In this document: one piece after another, positions 50,141 through 58,840 of the stretch
Layout: every line of letters starts with the position of its first letter
Position numbering within the stretch: position 1 is the stretch's first letter
Assembly (NCBI GenBank): GCA_013286595.1
Contig: JABDFI010000001.1
Coordinates: forward strand, 620-64,619
Reading direction: 5' to 3'
Length of the DNA stretch: 64,000 nt
Origin: Chlamydiota bacterium
GTDB taxonomy: Bacteria > Chlamydiota > Chlamydiia > Chlamydiales > Rhabdochlamydiaceae
Position numbers and translations under genes: made by a program
Notes under the pieces: model-generated
Databases searched by the model: none
What the model saw: only the letters and a program-made list of their open reading frames with translations
Told to the model about the DNA's origin: nothing

Positions 50141-51097
50141 ATGAAAAAATCTGAAAAAAAAATACCCTTATGCCGTATGGAATACACCAAAGACATCGCA
50201 GGACAAGAAGTGCTTCTGAAAGATGGAAAATTTCAAGTGATGATGGAATGGGAAAAGCCTTACATGGAAGCATGTATTGATGCACTGCAGCCACGAGGGT
50301 GTGTGTTAGAAGTGGGATTTGGTTGTGGTTACTCAGCAAACCGGATTCAGCACTACCATCCTAAGAGTCATACGATTATCGAATATCACCCTGTCGTCGC
50401 TGCTAAAGCACGTGAATGGGCAAAAAATTTTCCTCATGTGACCATCGTTGAAGGGACGTGGCAGGATATGCTCCCCACTCTCGGTGTTTTTGATGCGCTA
50501 TTTTTTGATGATTATCCTCTGCAGACAGAAAGTGAACTGCAGCAATTAGAGCAACAGAGTGAACAATCTTCTTTTCTCCTCCAATCTGGAAAAAATTTAG
50601 TTAGTGAAGTGCATGAAAAAATCCCACACTTACAATCGATTCGCTATACGAAGCAAGATTTAGAGTTTTTTTTGAAGCAACTTGAATCTCAGCAGGTGAA
50701 TAGCACACATCTGTATCGATTTTTGAATGAACTTAAGGAGCAAGAGCAGATAACGGTAGAACAGTATCAAGAGTTGATCCAAGAACTCTTGAAGCGAGGT
50801 CTATTACAACAAGAAGATCTCATCGAGACAAACACGGTTGTTACGCGAGCAACTCAAGATCGCTTTTTTCACTTCTTGAAGCAGTGTCTTGCCTACCATA
50901 TGCGCCGCGGATCTAGATTTTCCTGCTTTTTAAGCGGGCCCTCCTTTGTCCACGAGAACGTGATGTTCTACAATGAAATCATCGCCAATCCCGATCTTGA
51001 CTACACAGAAAAAGAAATACCCATTGAAGTGCCTAAGCACTGCACCTACTACACCGCCCCCACCGCCCTCGTCATTACCATCGAAAAAATGAAGTGA
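50141..51097 (+). CDS. Guanidinoacetate/arginine methyltransferase-like class I methyltransferase
   Basis: 318 residues from the ATG at 50141 (AAGGT upstream); the longer frame from 50075 is not supported. SAM-binding motif I VLEVGFGCGYSANRIQ near 57-72, motif II HTIIEYHPVV near 80-89, EGTWQDMLPTLGVFDALFFDDYPLQ in two blocks near 104-128. The middle (about 130-255) is a helical insert rich in Glu and Gln (LNELKEQEQITVEQYQELIQ). The C-terminus SCFLSGPSFVHENVMFYNEI resembles the GAMT/RMT2 fold. GAMT-like enzymes methylate guanidino groups of small molecules or arginine side chains. The substrate is unknown. It reads divergently from sctC at the edge of the accessory island. Confidence 0.7.
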   Translation: MKKSEKKIPLCRMEYTKDIAGQEVLLKDGKFQVMMEWEKPYMEACIDALQPRGCVLEVGFGCGYSANRIQHYHPKSHTIIEYHPVVAAKAREWAKNFPHVTIVEGTWQDMLPTLGVFDALFFDDYPLQTESELQQLEQQSEQSSFLLQSGKNLVSEVHEKIPHLQSIRYTKQDLEFFLKQLESQQVNSTHLYRFLNELKEQEQITVEQYQELIQELLKRGLLQQEDLIETNTVVTRATQDRFFHFLKQCLAYHMRRGSRFSCFLSGPSFVHENVMFYNEIIANPDLDYTEKEIPIEVPKHCTYYTAPTALVITIEKMK

Positions 51098-51116
51098 GTT
51101 TTGAGTGGTACTGCAT

Positions 51117-51330
51117 AACCTTCAGCGAAGCCTAGGGCGATTAAAAAGAAAACATATCCCTATCGGTCATGGGGGAGCCAGAGATCGCTCTACGTTTAGC
51201 CACACTTCTAATATCCCGTTCGCTGTCGTTATTGTGCAGGGGAAGGCCCGGGCGATCAAGCGCTTTCAGCATTTTCTTGGACGGTATATGTTTGGTAGCC
51301 TTTAAAGCGAGATCCTTCCGGGACTCCCTT
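51117..51330 (-). pseudogene. Degraded transposase remnant (IS66-like C-terminal part)
   Basis: On the minus strand one frame reads KMLKALDRPGLPLHNNDSER and then DIRSVAKRRAISGS before a stop. The remaining part continues in another frame (LIALGFAEGYAV). The order Leu-Pro-Leu-His-Asn-Asn-x-Ser-Glu-Arg-(Asp)-Ile-Arg and the ISGS end are typical of DDE transposases of the IS66-like kind. The gene is truncated and frameshifted. It lies at the border of the accessory island. Confidence 0.55.
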
Positions 51331-51365
51331 GGCCAGAACGCGCACTTCTCACTACAGGAAGGTGC

Positions 51366-52694
51366 TCATTCGTCGTCGTCGGATGAAGCCTCAATAAGAT
51401 TAAATCTACAATTAGGGCAGGTATTCTTCTGAGTTAGCCAAGGCAGAAGACAGGCCTCATGAAAAAAATGACCACAAGCCGTCGTCACTCGTTGATTCAT
51501 ATCGCTCAAGGTTTCCTGGCAAATGGAACAAGACTCTTCCTCTTTCTTAGAAACTTCTACAGCGAGTTTTAGTAATGGAAGCCTAGCCAAGTGCGCCAGA
51601 CCTGCATTTGTGATGTTATCGCAGTAGCGTAGATCAAGTGAGCTTAAGAGTGTGAGTTTTGATAGATAGGCAAGGCCAGCATCTGTGATGTTATCTCCCC
51701 CTCTTAGTCCAAGTGAGCTTAAGAGTGTGAGTTTTGATAGATGGGCAAGACCAGCATCTGTGATGTTTCTGCACCCGCTTAGATCAAGTGATCTTAAGAG
51801 TATGAGTGTTGATAGATGGGCAAGGCCAGCATCTGTGATGTTTCTGCACCCGCTTAGATCAAGTGATCTTAAGAGTGTGAGTTTTGATAGATGGGCAAGG
51901 TCAGTATCTGTGATGTTTTTGCATCTATTTAGATCAAGTGAGCTTAAGAGTGTGAGTTTTGATGGATGGGTAAGACCGGCAACTGTGATGTTTTTGCACC
52001 TATTTAGATCAAGTGAGCTTAAGAATGTGAGTTTTGATAGATGGGCAAGACCAGCAGCTGTGATGTTTCTGCACTGGCTTAGATCAAGTGAGCTTAAGAG
52101 TGTGAGTTTTGATAGATGAGCAAGGCCAGCATCTGTGATGTTATCTTCCCCTCTTAGTCCAAGTGAGCTTAAGAGTGTGAGTTGCGATAGATGAGCAAGG
52201 CCAGCATCTGTGATCTTCTGGCACCCTCCTAGTTCAAGAGAGCTTAAGAGTGTGAGTTTCGATAGATGGGCAAGGCCAGCATCTGTGATGTTATGAAAGG
52301 GCGCGCTTAGATCAAGGGAGCTTAAGAGTGTGAGTTTTGATAGATGGGCAAGGCCAGCATCTGTGATGTTTGTACAATTAGACAGGTCAATAGAAGTAAT
52401 GCGAGTACGACTTGCTTTATCAAGAATGGTTTTAAGATCTCTATCGGATAAATTGGGCAGTCCAGAAAGATCTAGACAGTCTTCGTGAACGAGAGGTTGG
52501 TTACGCCAAGCTTTACATACTTGACGGATGCTAGTTATTTGTTGAGTAGGAAGGAAGCTTAATATACGTCCGAAAATGGTGCTAGGGATAGCCTTTATGC
52601 CAGTCGTAGCGTTTTTGGGTGTAGCTTGTGCAAGCACAGACGCTGGCTGCGCTGTCGCTTGTAAAGTTAAAGGAACTAAGCCGAGCAATGACAT
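51366..52694 (-). CDS. F-box/LRR/RING-H2 fusion protein, likely ubiquitin-ligase effector
   Basis: 442 residues. F-box near 35-66 (IPSTIFGRILSFLP, then CKAWRNQPLV). Ten full leucine-rich repeats and a partial eleventh of about 25 residues run to about 380. A RING-H2 finger is at about 391-428: CSICQETL, then CGHFFHEACLLPWL, then NTCPNCRF, giving all eight ligands in C3H2C3 order. The acidic tail is EASSDDDE. F-box proteins recruit the Skp1/Cullin ligase, and RING-H2 fingers bind E2 enzymes directly. Both in one bacterial protein suggests a host ubiquitin-system effector (inference). The two paralogues at 9566 and 37041 lack the RING. It sits in the island that splits the type III cluster. Confidence 0.9.
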   Translation of the reverse strand: MSLLGLVPLTLQATAQPASVLAQATPKNATTGIKAIPSTIFGRILSFLPTQQITSIRQVCKAWRNQPLVHEDCLDLSGLPNLSDRDLKTILDKASRTRITSIDLSNCTNITDAGLAHLSKLTLLSSLDLSAPFHNITDAGLAHLSKLTLLSSLELGGCQKITDAGLAHLSQLTLLSSLGLRGEDNITDAGLAHLSKLTLLSSLDLSQCRNITAAGLAHLSKLTFLSSLDLNRCKNITVAGLTHPSKLTLLSSLDLNRCKNITDTDLAHLSKLTLLRSLDLSGCRNITDAGLAHLSTLILLRSLDLSGCRNITDAGLAHLSKLTLLSSLGLRGGDNITDAGLAYLSKLTLLSSLDLRYCDNITNAGLAHLARLPLLKLAVEVSKKEEESCSICQETLSDMNQRVTTACGHFFHEACLLPWLTQKNTCPNCRFNLIEASSDDDE

Positions 52695-52910
52695 TATTAA
52701 ATGTCCTAGTGGTGATTGCTAATGATATTATATTCACGACTTCATTTTATTTAAATGTTAAATTTATTATTATATACCGCATTGAATTAAAAAATGTAAT
52801 TGTAAAAGTAAGAAAAAATCAAGTGTTATAGATTTCCATTTAACAAAAATTCCAACCCATGATCATTTTTTTTGAAAGATTTTTTTTGAATTCTGTGGAA
52901 AATTTAGATA

Positions 52911-52991
52911 GAGGCAATTGCAAAACTCCCCGCCACAGAAAAATCGCCCTTTTGAGCCATTTTGCTGTAGCGGGGAGTTTTGCAATTGCCT
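52911..52991. mobile_element. Complete short GAGGCAATTGC palindromic element
   Basis: 81 bp. The ends GAGGCAATTGCAAAACTCCC and its inverted copy pair over about 28 bp, up to CGCCACAG/CTGTAGCG, with TA directly left and TA two bases right. This is the simplest full form of the family in the window. Confidence 0.85.
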
Positions 52992-53007
52992 CGATAGCTA
53001 TTAATCG

Positions 53008-53150
53008 GGCTGCTTCGTGCGCTCGTTCCCCGCCGGACTTATGTCTCGGTGGTGGGGCCCCTCTTCGCGTTGCTCGCAGAGGTCCTTCATTCTCCCTTCG
53101 GCAACAAGATAATTTTTCCTTTCAACTAGCTGCTCTTTTAAAAAGCTTAA
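53008..53150. repeat. GC-rich repeat, third copy
   Basis: Matches 30468-30560 and following sequence, including TTCAACTAGCTGC, CTCTTCGCGTTGCTCGCAGA and CTCCCTTCGG. It is a dispersed repeat of unknown nature. Confidence 0.7.
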
Positions 53151-53197
53151 GGAAGGGTATGCGTAGTTTTTGTGATCCTGCAATCATGAGAATGAAT

Positions 53198-53650
53198 TTA
53201 TCCTTGCGTATACTGCCAAATCAATCTCGTTAGAACTATTGGCATGCTTGGTAGAAAAAGGGAAACAATGTTGTCGTAATATGTGATCGTCCTTGCTCTA
53301 ATGTCTCCGGGTTGCAGATTCTGTGTAGACAACCAACATATATCTACAACAGGTTTTTCGGGTCTTTGCCGTTTTCTCCCTATCACGCGCGAAACCCCTA
53401 CTAAACTTTCTCCTACTAATCGTTCACCGCTCATGCCAATTATATGCTCACTTGTTGGGAAACACTGTACACACCAGCTTTGAAATACGAACACTACTTT
53501 CTGTTGTTGATTCCCGCTGTTAATGCGTTGCTCTTCCGTAATAATTTCTAAAACTGATCCTGGTTGAAATTTTTTACGATCATATTTAAAAGCCTTCATA
53601 AAGGCTTCTAAAGAGTGCTGCCTATTGGGAACTAATGTAACCGATGCCAT
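53198..53650 (-). CDS. Hypothetical protein with CxxC
   Basis: 150 residues, not recognised. AAGGAGAAA eight bases or so upstream is a strong ribosome binding site, which supports the start. A single CVQC motif in VFVFQSWCVQCFPTSE near 57-70 recalls a thioredoxin-like active site, but the fold is not evident. A basic stretch GRKRQRPEKP lies near 90. There is no signal peptide. It lies in the accessory island between the GC-rich repeat and a DUF234 ATPase gene. Confidence 0.55.
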   Translation of the reverse strand: MASVTLVPNRQHSLEAFMKAFKYDRKKFQPGSVLEIITEEQRINSGNQQQKVVFVFQSWCVQCFPTSEHIIGMSGERLVGESLVGVSRVIGRKRQRPEKPVVDICWLSTQNLQPGDIRARTITYYDNIVSLFLPSMPIVLTRLIWQYTQG

Positions 53651-53996
53651 GGGTTTCTCCTTACGGGATAAATTTTTTCAGCTGCGGCGATCACTATGAC
53701 TTTTTGAATTTAAAAAATCTACCGATCAACGATGCAAATTAAGAACAGGCATTTTCGACTTGTAGAGGCCACATTCCGCACACTGCTCCGTAGGGTGCCG
53801 TAGATGTTATGATTTTTTGAATGCAGCGAAGAGGGAGTAGGTCAAAAGAAGTCTGAGAGTGCCTTATTGAAGATTTTTTAATTTTTATTAGACTTATAAC
53901 CAGTATCTTAAGATTGCATTATGCTCGAAACTGACAAATGTCGATTTTGAGCATAATAGATTGATGTAAACATTCTGCTCATTTAATATAGACTAT
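53651..53996. other. Intergenic region, nothing recognised
   Basis: 346 bp between two divergent genes. It contains TTTTTGAATT twice (53700 and 53815 areas) and the pair CGAAACTGACAAATGTCGATT near 53925-53945 in imperfect symmetry. I see no gene. Confidence 0.4.
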
Positions 53997-55421
53997 ATGA
54001 AACCATTTGTCGGAAGAGATAACGAGTTACGAAGGCTGGAAGACCTGTCACAGTCAGGTCGAGCCTGTCTTGTTGTCATTAAAGGGCGTCGTCGAATAGG
54101 GAAAAGTCGTCTTGCCGAAGAATTTGGAAAAGATAAGGTTTTTTTGCCTTTTAGTGGGCTGGCTCCAGTTAAAGGGGTAACGGCACAGAATCAGCGTGAT
54201 GCCTTCGCTCGCGAACTTGCGACTTTGTTTAATCTTCCCCCTTTTACTTTCACAGATTGGAGTGATGCTTTTGCTCATCTATCAAGACATCTCACAGCCA
54301 AATCCACTGTCATTCTCTTTGATGAAATTTCGTGGATGGGTTCAAAAGATCCGACATTTATCTCTAAGTTAAAAGTTTGGTGGGACCTTGTCCTGCAAAA
54401 CCATCCATCGATTATCCTTATTTTATGTGGCTCTATTTCGACTTGGATTGATAAAAACATCATCAATAGCACAGCTTTTTTTGGTCGAGTTTCTCTCTAT
54501 CTGGAACTTACAGAGCTATCGATTCCACAATGCAGAGAATTACTGAATCTTCAAGGCTTCAAAGGGGCAGATCTCGACTTTTTTAAGATTTTGAGTGTGA
54601 CGGGAGGAGTGCCTTGGTATCTCGAACAGATTCAGACTCATCAAAGCGCTGATGAAAATATTAGACGCCTCTGTTTTGAAAAAAACGGCCTTTTGGTGCA
54701 CGAATTTGATCGGATTTTTAATGATCTTTTTAGCTTTAGAGGAGAAATCTATAAAAAGATCGTCACTCACTTAAGTCAGGGAATGAAAGACCGGACTACT
54801 CTGCAAAAGACAATGACTTATTCGCCGAGCGGCACACTGAGCCATCATCTTAAATCTCTTGAAATCTGTGGATTTGTCAGCAAACATCCAGACTGGTCTT
54901 TAAAAACAGGTAAGCCTGGAAAACTGACCCTGTATCGGCTTTCCGACAATTATCTTCGCTTCTACATCCATTATATCGAACCCAATCTTACGAAAATTGA
55001 GCAAGGGTCGTTTTTAGAAGTCTCGCTTTCGAGCTTACCTGGATGGGAACCTATGCTTGGCTTCCAACTCGAAAACCTTTTGCTGAAAAATAGATCTCTT
55101 CTTTACCAGGCGCTTGGAATTCACGTTCAGGATGTCGTTATTGATAATCCCTATTTTCAAAAAGCCTCAGGTCGCAAAAAAGGGTGCCAGATTGATTATC
55201 TGATTCAAATGCATTCTAACACCTTTTTTGTCTGTGAAGTCAAAATGCGCCGTCGTGAATTGGGGCTTGAAGTGATCGATGTAATGAAAACCAAAATAGC
55301 TTCTCTTACTCTTCCAAAAGGCTTCGGGATTTCGCCTGTTCTGCTTCATTTAGGTCCAGTCTCCGACGCTCTATTAAGCAGTCGCTATTTTTATCGTATC
55401 ATCGATATCGCTGATTTGTGA
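53997..55421 (+). CDS. AAA ATPase of the DUF234 type
   Basis: 474 residues. Walker A KGRRRIGKSRLA near 29-40; Walker B VILFDEISWMG near 101-111; sensor LILCGSISTW near 142-151. A winged-helix-like part follows (about 260-320, with LSHHLKSLEICGFV). The C-terminal DUF234 nuclease-like region has QIDYLIQ near 399 and FFVCEVKMRRREL near 410-422. The arrangement resembles DUF4143 ATPases, as in the gene at 7735-9105, but the two are different subfamilies. The function is uncertain. It is a common accessory gene in archaea and host-associated bacteria. Confidence 0.83.
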   Translation: MKPFVGRDNELRRLEDLSQSGRACLVVIKGRRRIGKSRLAEEFGKDKVFLPFSGLAPVKGVTAQNQRDAFARELATLFNLPPFTFTDWSDAFAHLSRHLTAKSTVILFDEISWMGSKDPTFISKLKVWWDLVLQNHPSIILILCGSISTWIDKNIINSTAFFGRVSLYLELTELSIPQCRELLNLQGFKGADLDFFKILSVTGGVPWYLEQIQTHQSADENIRRLCFEKNGLLVHEFDRIFNDLFSFRGEIYKKIVTHLSQGMKDRTTLQKTMTYSPSGTLSHHLKSLEICGFVSKHPDWSLKTGKPGKLTLYRLSDNYLRFYIHYIEPNLTKIEQGSFLEVSLSSLPGWEPMLGFQLENLLLKNRSLLYQALGIHVQDVVIDNPYFQKASGRKKGCQIDYLIQMHSNTFFVCEVKMRRRELGLEVIDVMKTKIASLTLPKGFGISPVLLHLGPVSDALLSSRYFYRIIDIADL

Positions 55422-55518
55422 GCAATTAGGAAATGTCAAAATTGATTGTTAGAGGCAATTGCTTCTCTGTCTGTCGAATGTTTAATCACGTTAGACCATG
55501 ATGAGTAGAAAATTCTTT

Positions 55519-55914
55519 TTAAGATGCTTTTAGAAGTCCTTGAATTTTTAAACTTGTTGCTTCTAGATGTTCTAATAGCTCTTTAGTAGAAAGTGCTTTT
55601 CTAGATGCTTCTAGTTCAGGTGCTTCTAAATGTTCTAATAACCTTTTTGTTTCTTGAATTTCTAACCTTGTTGCTCCTAGAATTTGTAACCTTCTTGTCT
55701 CTTTATTTCCAGTACAGCAACCAAATCTACTGTAGAAGCTACTCAAAACTATAGAATAGGTGTTACCCGTCTTCTTTCCAAAGTTATCGTTGTAATACCG
55801 AGTAATTTCTTGACAGGACATAGTATCCAGGGTTCGTGACATAGTATCCATAGCATCTAGTGCTTGTAACATATTATCTAGGAATTGTGTAGGTCCTTGA
55901 GCTGTAATTGACAT
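55519..55914 (-). CDS. Hypothetical helical protein with internal repeat
   Basis: 131 residues, not recognised. The C-terminal part repeats RLLEHLEAPELEASRKALS and ELLEHLEATSLKIQGLLKAS, an amphipathic helix pair. CCTG near 70 and FYSRFGCC are the only cysteine features. AGAGG lies 10 bases upstream of the ATG. There is no signal peptide. It sits just after pkn5 on the same strand, at the border of the accessory island, so it might be an island gene rather than part of the secretion operon. Confidence 0.5.
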   Translation of the reverse strand: MSITAQGPTQFLDNMLQALDAMDTMSRTLDTMSCQEITRYYNDNFGKKTGNTYSIVLSSFYSRFGCCTGNKETRRLQILGATRLEIQETKRLLEHLEAPELEASRKALSTKELLEHLEATSLKIQGLLKAS

Positions 55915-56048
55915 ATTAAACCTCTGGTTACAGCTGCATGATATAATTATTTTTATTATTATAAATCAATAAAAATTTATCGCTATGTCCTAGATGCCTC
56001 GACCTATGAAATGGTAGGCCTTTCATTCTTGGAAAACAAAATAAAAAA

Positions 56049-57647
56049 TTAAACGATGCGTTGGATGGAGAAGATGGCTTTGGGGTAGAGATTGGGGAGG
56101 GTTGCTTTTTTAAGGATAGCTTCTGCTTGGCGCTGGGCGGAGAGAAGGAGGTTTTCTGTAATCGCCTCTTCGAGCAGACGATGGAATTGCTCGATTTCTT
56201 GAGGCGTGCTGTCTGGCAAAGGCATGAGAGTGTCGAAGATGAGAACATCGCTTTCATTCCAGTTGTCGCTGATTTCTGAAAAGTCAGCATTGAGGAAAGC
56301 GCCCAGGAGGGGATTGTCGGAGGTCAATTGCCGAGGTTTCGCATAGCCTTCAGGTAGATGATAGAGCGCATCAAACCCGCAGGAGAGGTAACTCAGTCGA
56401 TCTTTTCCAGGGTCGAGGGAAAGGATCGCTAGAGCCAGTTGTTGGCGTAAATCTTCGCAGAGCATGCGGTTGAGCTGAGAAGCACACTCTCGCAATTGGA
56501 AGGTCTTAGGGGAATTTAATGTGAATTGTTGCATGTACATCGCGAGCATCCCTTTCAACGTAGCGATGTAAGCGACGGATTCAGGAGATAGGATAGATGA
56601 GGCTCCCAAAAAGATGACAAAGGTATTATCGGGTAGATGGAAGAAATCGTAATAGAGGCCCATTTGGTTGATTCCTTTGGCACGGGCAAGCCCTAGGTCC
56701 ATTTGTGGCCAAGAGGGGAGCATGACGGGTGAAAGAGCAGTGCTTGCTTTTAGAAGCGATTCTTGGAATTCCTTGAGTAGATCAGCACCTGGCTTTTCCC
56801 GTTCTAAATCGCCAGAGGTCAAGTACTGAGAGACGTCTTGAATGAAATCGGAGATTTTTTGGTAGCGCTCTTTGGGAGAGACAGCGAGAGCTTTTTTTGC
56901 GATGAGTTTTAGCCCTTTGGGCAGTCCAGATAGGTCAACTTGTCCAAAGCTGAGTTTGCCGATAATGAGCTCATACAGTACAACGCCTAAAGAGTAAATG
57001 TCGGAGGCAAAAGTCACTAGAGAAGGGTTTTCTTTTTGCTCAGGACTCATGTAGTGAGGCGTTCCTAGAAAGCGACTTTCTGTGGGTATCTTACTTTCAT
57101 CCGTTTCTTCATCGTGTAGCTGCGCTACGCCAAAATCGATCACGCGTATTTCCCCTTCTTCATCGATGAGGATATTTTCTGGTTTCAGATCGCGGTGAAT
57201 GACTCCGTGAGAATGGAGATGGTGTAAAGCAAAAGCTACCTGTAAGACAATTTCCAAAGCCCGTCGGAGGGACAAACAGTGTTGGAGGATAAATTGTTTA
57301 AGAGAGATTCCATGGATCAGCTCCATGGCAATATAAAGTCCTTTTTCCCATTGTCCTTGACCATAGAGTTTGACAATGTTGGGATGGTTGGTCATTTCGA
57401 TGATGTGAGCTTCTTGTAAAAACCTTTCGACGGCTTCGGGGTGAGTGACATAGGCGGGAGAGAGAACCTTGATCACAAGAGGCTGACGCGTTTCAGGATG
57501 ATGGCCGAGATACAGAAGGCTCATTCCTCCTTGACCGAAGAGGGCTTCGATGGGATAGGGCCCGATTTTTTCTGGAATAGGGGGTGGGGTCTCACCTGAG
57601 GTGAGATCGGGAAGGGTGGATTGTTTATAAAAAGACTGATCGACCAT
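56049..57647 (-). CDS. pkn5: Ser/Thr kinase Pkn5-like, fused to a degenerate SpoIIE/PP2C domain
   Basis: 532 residues. The kinase domain (about 31-290) has a glycine loop FGQGGMSLLYLG near 37-48, the lysine in VIKVL, HRDLKPENIL near 149-158 and DFGVAQL near 171-177, all intact. The C-terminal part (about 320-532) looks like a SpoIIE/RsbU phosphatase: MGLYYDFFHLPDNTFVIFLG, then LALAILSLDPGKDRLSYLSC, then LTSDNPLLGAF. The metal-binding aspartates of GGDxxD and GDVSG are lost (GLYYD, GASSI), so it may be a pseudophosphatase. In Chlamydia the homologue Pkn5 is encoded beside cdsQ and linked to type III secretion. The start overlaps the sctQ stop. Confidence 0.88.
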   Translation of the reverse strand: MVDQSFYKQSTLPDLTSGETPPPIPEKIGPYPIEALFGQGGMSLLYLGHHPETRQPLVIKVLSPAYVTHPEAVERFLQEAHIIEMTNHPNIVKLYGQGQWEKGLYIAMELIHGISLKQFILQHCLSLRRALEIVLQVAFALHHLHSHGVIHRDLKPENILIDEEGEIRVIDFGVAQLHDEETDESKIPTESRFLGTPHYMSPEQKENPSLVTFASDIYSLGVVLYELIIGKLSFGQVDLSGLPKGLKLIAKKALAVSPKERYQKISDFIQDVSQYLTSGDLEREKPGADLLKEFQESLLKASTALSPVMLPSWPQMDLGLARAKGINQMGLYYDFFHLPDNTFVIFLGASSILSPESVAYIATLKGMLAMYMQQFTLNSPKTFQLRECASQLNRMLCEDLRQQLALAILSLDPGKDRLSYLSCGFDALYHLPEGYAKPRQLTSDNPLLGAFLNADFSEISDNWNESDVLIFDTLMPLPDSTPQEIEQFHRLLEEAITENLLLSAQRQAEAILKKATLPNLYPKAIFSIQRIV

Positions 57648-58840
57648 TATTCTCCTAAATGTAGGATTTTCACACCTAACATTTCGCCGAGTTTAATGAG
57701 TTCCCCTTTTGCGACCTTTTTGCCTGCAATGGAAATGTCGACACCTTGTTCAGGTCTAACGGGAATTTCGAGAATATTGCCCGGTTTTAGCTGCAAGAGT
57801 TTGTCTAAATTCATTTTCAAGCGCGCTACTTCTACGGTGAGAGAGAGCTGGATCTCGTGAGTTGCCGTCAAACGCTCGAGGGGATAACCCTCTTGATCTT
57901 CTGAAATCCACAAGGGCTCTTCTTCATTGGATTCATGCTCTGATGAGGGAAGCAGTTCTTCATTGTCATCGGATGGTTCTTCAGGAGTGTTTTCATTCAT
58001 AGTGTCCTCATAGTAAAAAGCATAATCGACAATTTTTAAACTCTCTTCTTTAAGCCGCACGCGTAAGAGAGGTTTTTGATTTAAAACAAGAGTAGCTGTT
58101 CCTTTTCTTGTTTTGGGATCAAAAGAGCACTGCTCGAGCACAACAAAATCTCCGACCGTCACCTGCTTCCAATCATTGAGCGTAAGACGCGTTTGTCCCA
58201 CTTCTAACTTAAGAGGAACATCGATGTGTTGCGTCATCGAACTGCCAAGGGGAGAAAAGGCTCTGGTGCTGAAATGGGACTTGAAGGCTTGTCGGAAAGC
58301 AGAGGGGAGCACAAGGCGCGCCCAAATAGGCTGCTTAGGACCATGAAGACAGACATCAAGACATAAGGTCGGTTCTTTGGGAAGGGGATATTCGGGGCCG
58401 ATTTTTATTGATAGCTCATCAAACGCGTTGAGTTGATCCACAAGTTCGGCCACCTGAAGCAGCAGGAAGCGATAAAATCCCTCTTGGAAGGCAGGTGTAG
58501 AAAAACCTTTTACTCCATTTTGCGTCGCAAGACATACATGGATGAGTTTTGCCATGTCCTCTGTGGCAATTACGAGGTATAATGGCGTGCTTAAGGGTGT
58601 CAGTTCTAGAGCAGTTTTAGCGGGATTGCTACCCAATCCCGCTGTCAGTTCTTCTGCAGAGCGCATTCCCACATTCTCTAAGGTGATTTTTAGATCCGGG
58701 ATGTGGAGAAGAGCGCCTAATTGGTGTGCCAATTGATCCAGAGGAAAACTGGGTGCTGTGCCCCATAAAGGGATCTCTTTCAGATCTTCAAGAGAATGCT
58801 GAAGTTGTTTGATCCAGAACAAAGGGGCGTTTTGAGTCAT
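57647..58840 (-). CDS. sctQ: Type III secretion C-ring protein SctQ (CdsQ)
   Basis: 397 residues. The C-terminal SpoA domain (about 325-397) has LSLTVEVARLKMNLDKLLQL and PGNILEIPVRPEQGVDISIA, ending in GELIKLGEMLGVKILHL. A second SpoA-like region lies near 200-270. An acidic linker (EEPSDDNEELLPSSEHESNE) is near 285-305. It forms the cytoplasmic sorting platform of the injectisome. The order sctP-sctQ-pkn5 is the chlamydial one. The genes overlap by one to four bases, so they are in one operon. Confidence 0.92.
   Translation of the reverse strand: MTQNAPLFWIKQLQHSLEDLKEIPLWGTAPSFPLDQLAHQLGALLHIPDLKITLENVGMRSAEELTAGLGSNPAKTALELTPLSTPLYLVIATEDMAKLIHVCLATQNGVKGFSTPAFQEGFYRFLLLQVAELVDQLNAFDELSIKIGPEYPLPKEPTLCLDVCLHGPKQPIWARLVLPSAFRQAFKSHFSTRAFSPLGSSMTQHIDVPLKLEVGQTRLTLNDWKQVTVGDFVVLEQCSFDPKTRKGTATLVLNQKPLLRVRLKEESLKIVDYAFYYEDTMNENTPEEPSDDNEELLPSSEHESNEEEPLWISEDQEGYPLERLTATHEIQLSLTVEVARLKMNLDKLLQLKPGNILEIPVRPEQGVDISIAGKKVAKGELIKLGEMLGVKILHLGE

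Larger units (their letters stand above)
52695..53197. other. Intergenic region with two repeat types
   Basis: AT-rich for the first 200 bp. Then a complete GAGGCAATTGC element (52911-52991) and a copy of the GC-rich repeat (53008-53150). No gene is seen. Confidence 0.6.

Noticed and set aside
55928..56290. Minus-strand 120-codon frame at the 3' end of pkn5.
   Set aside because: It overlaps the pkn5 C-terminus in another frame and has no supporting feature.
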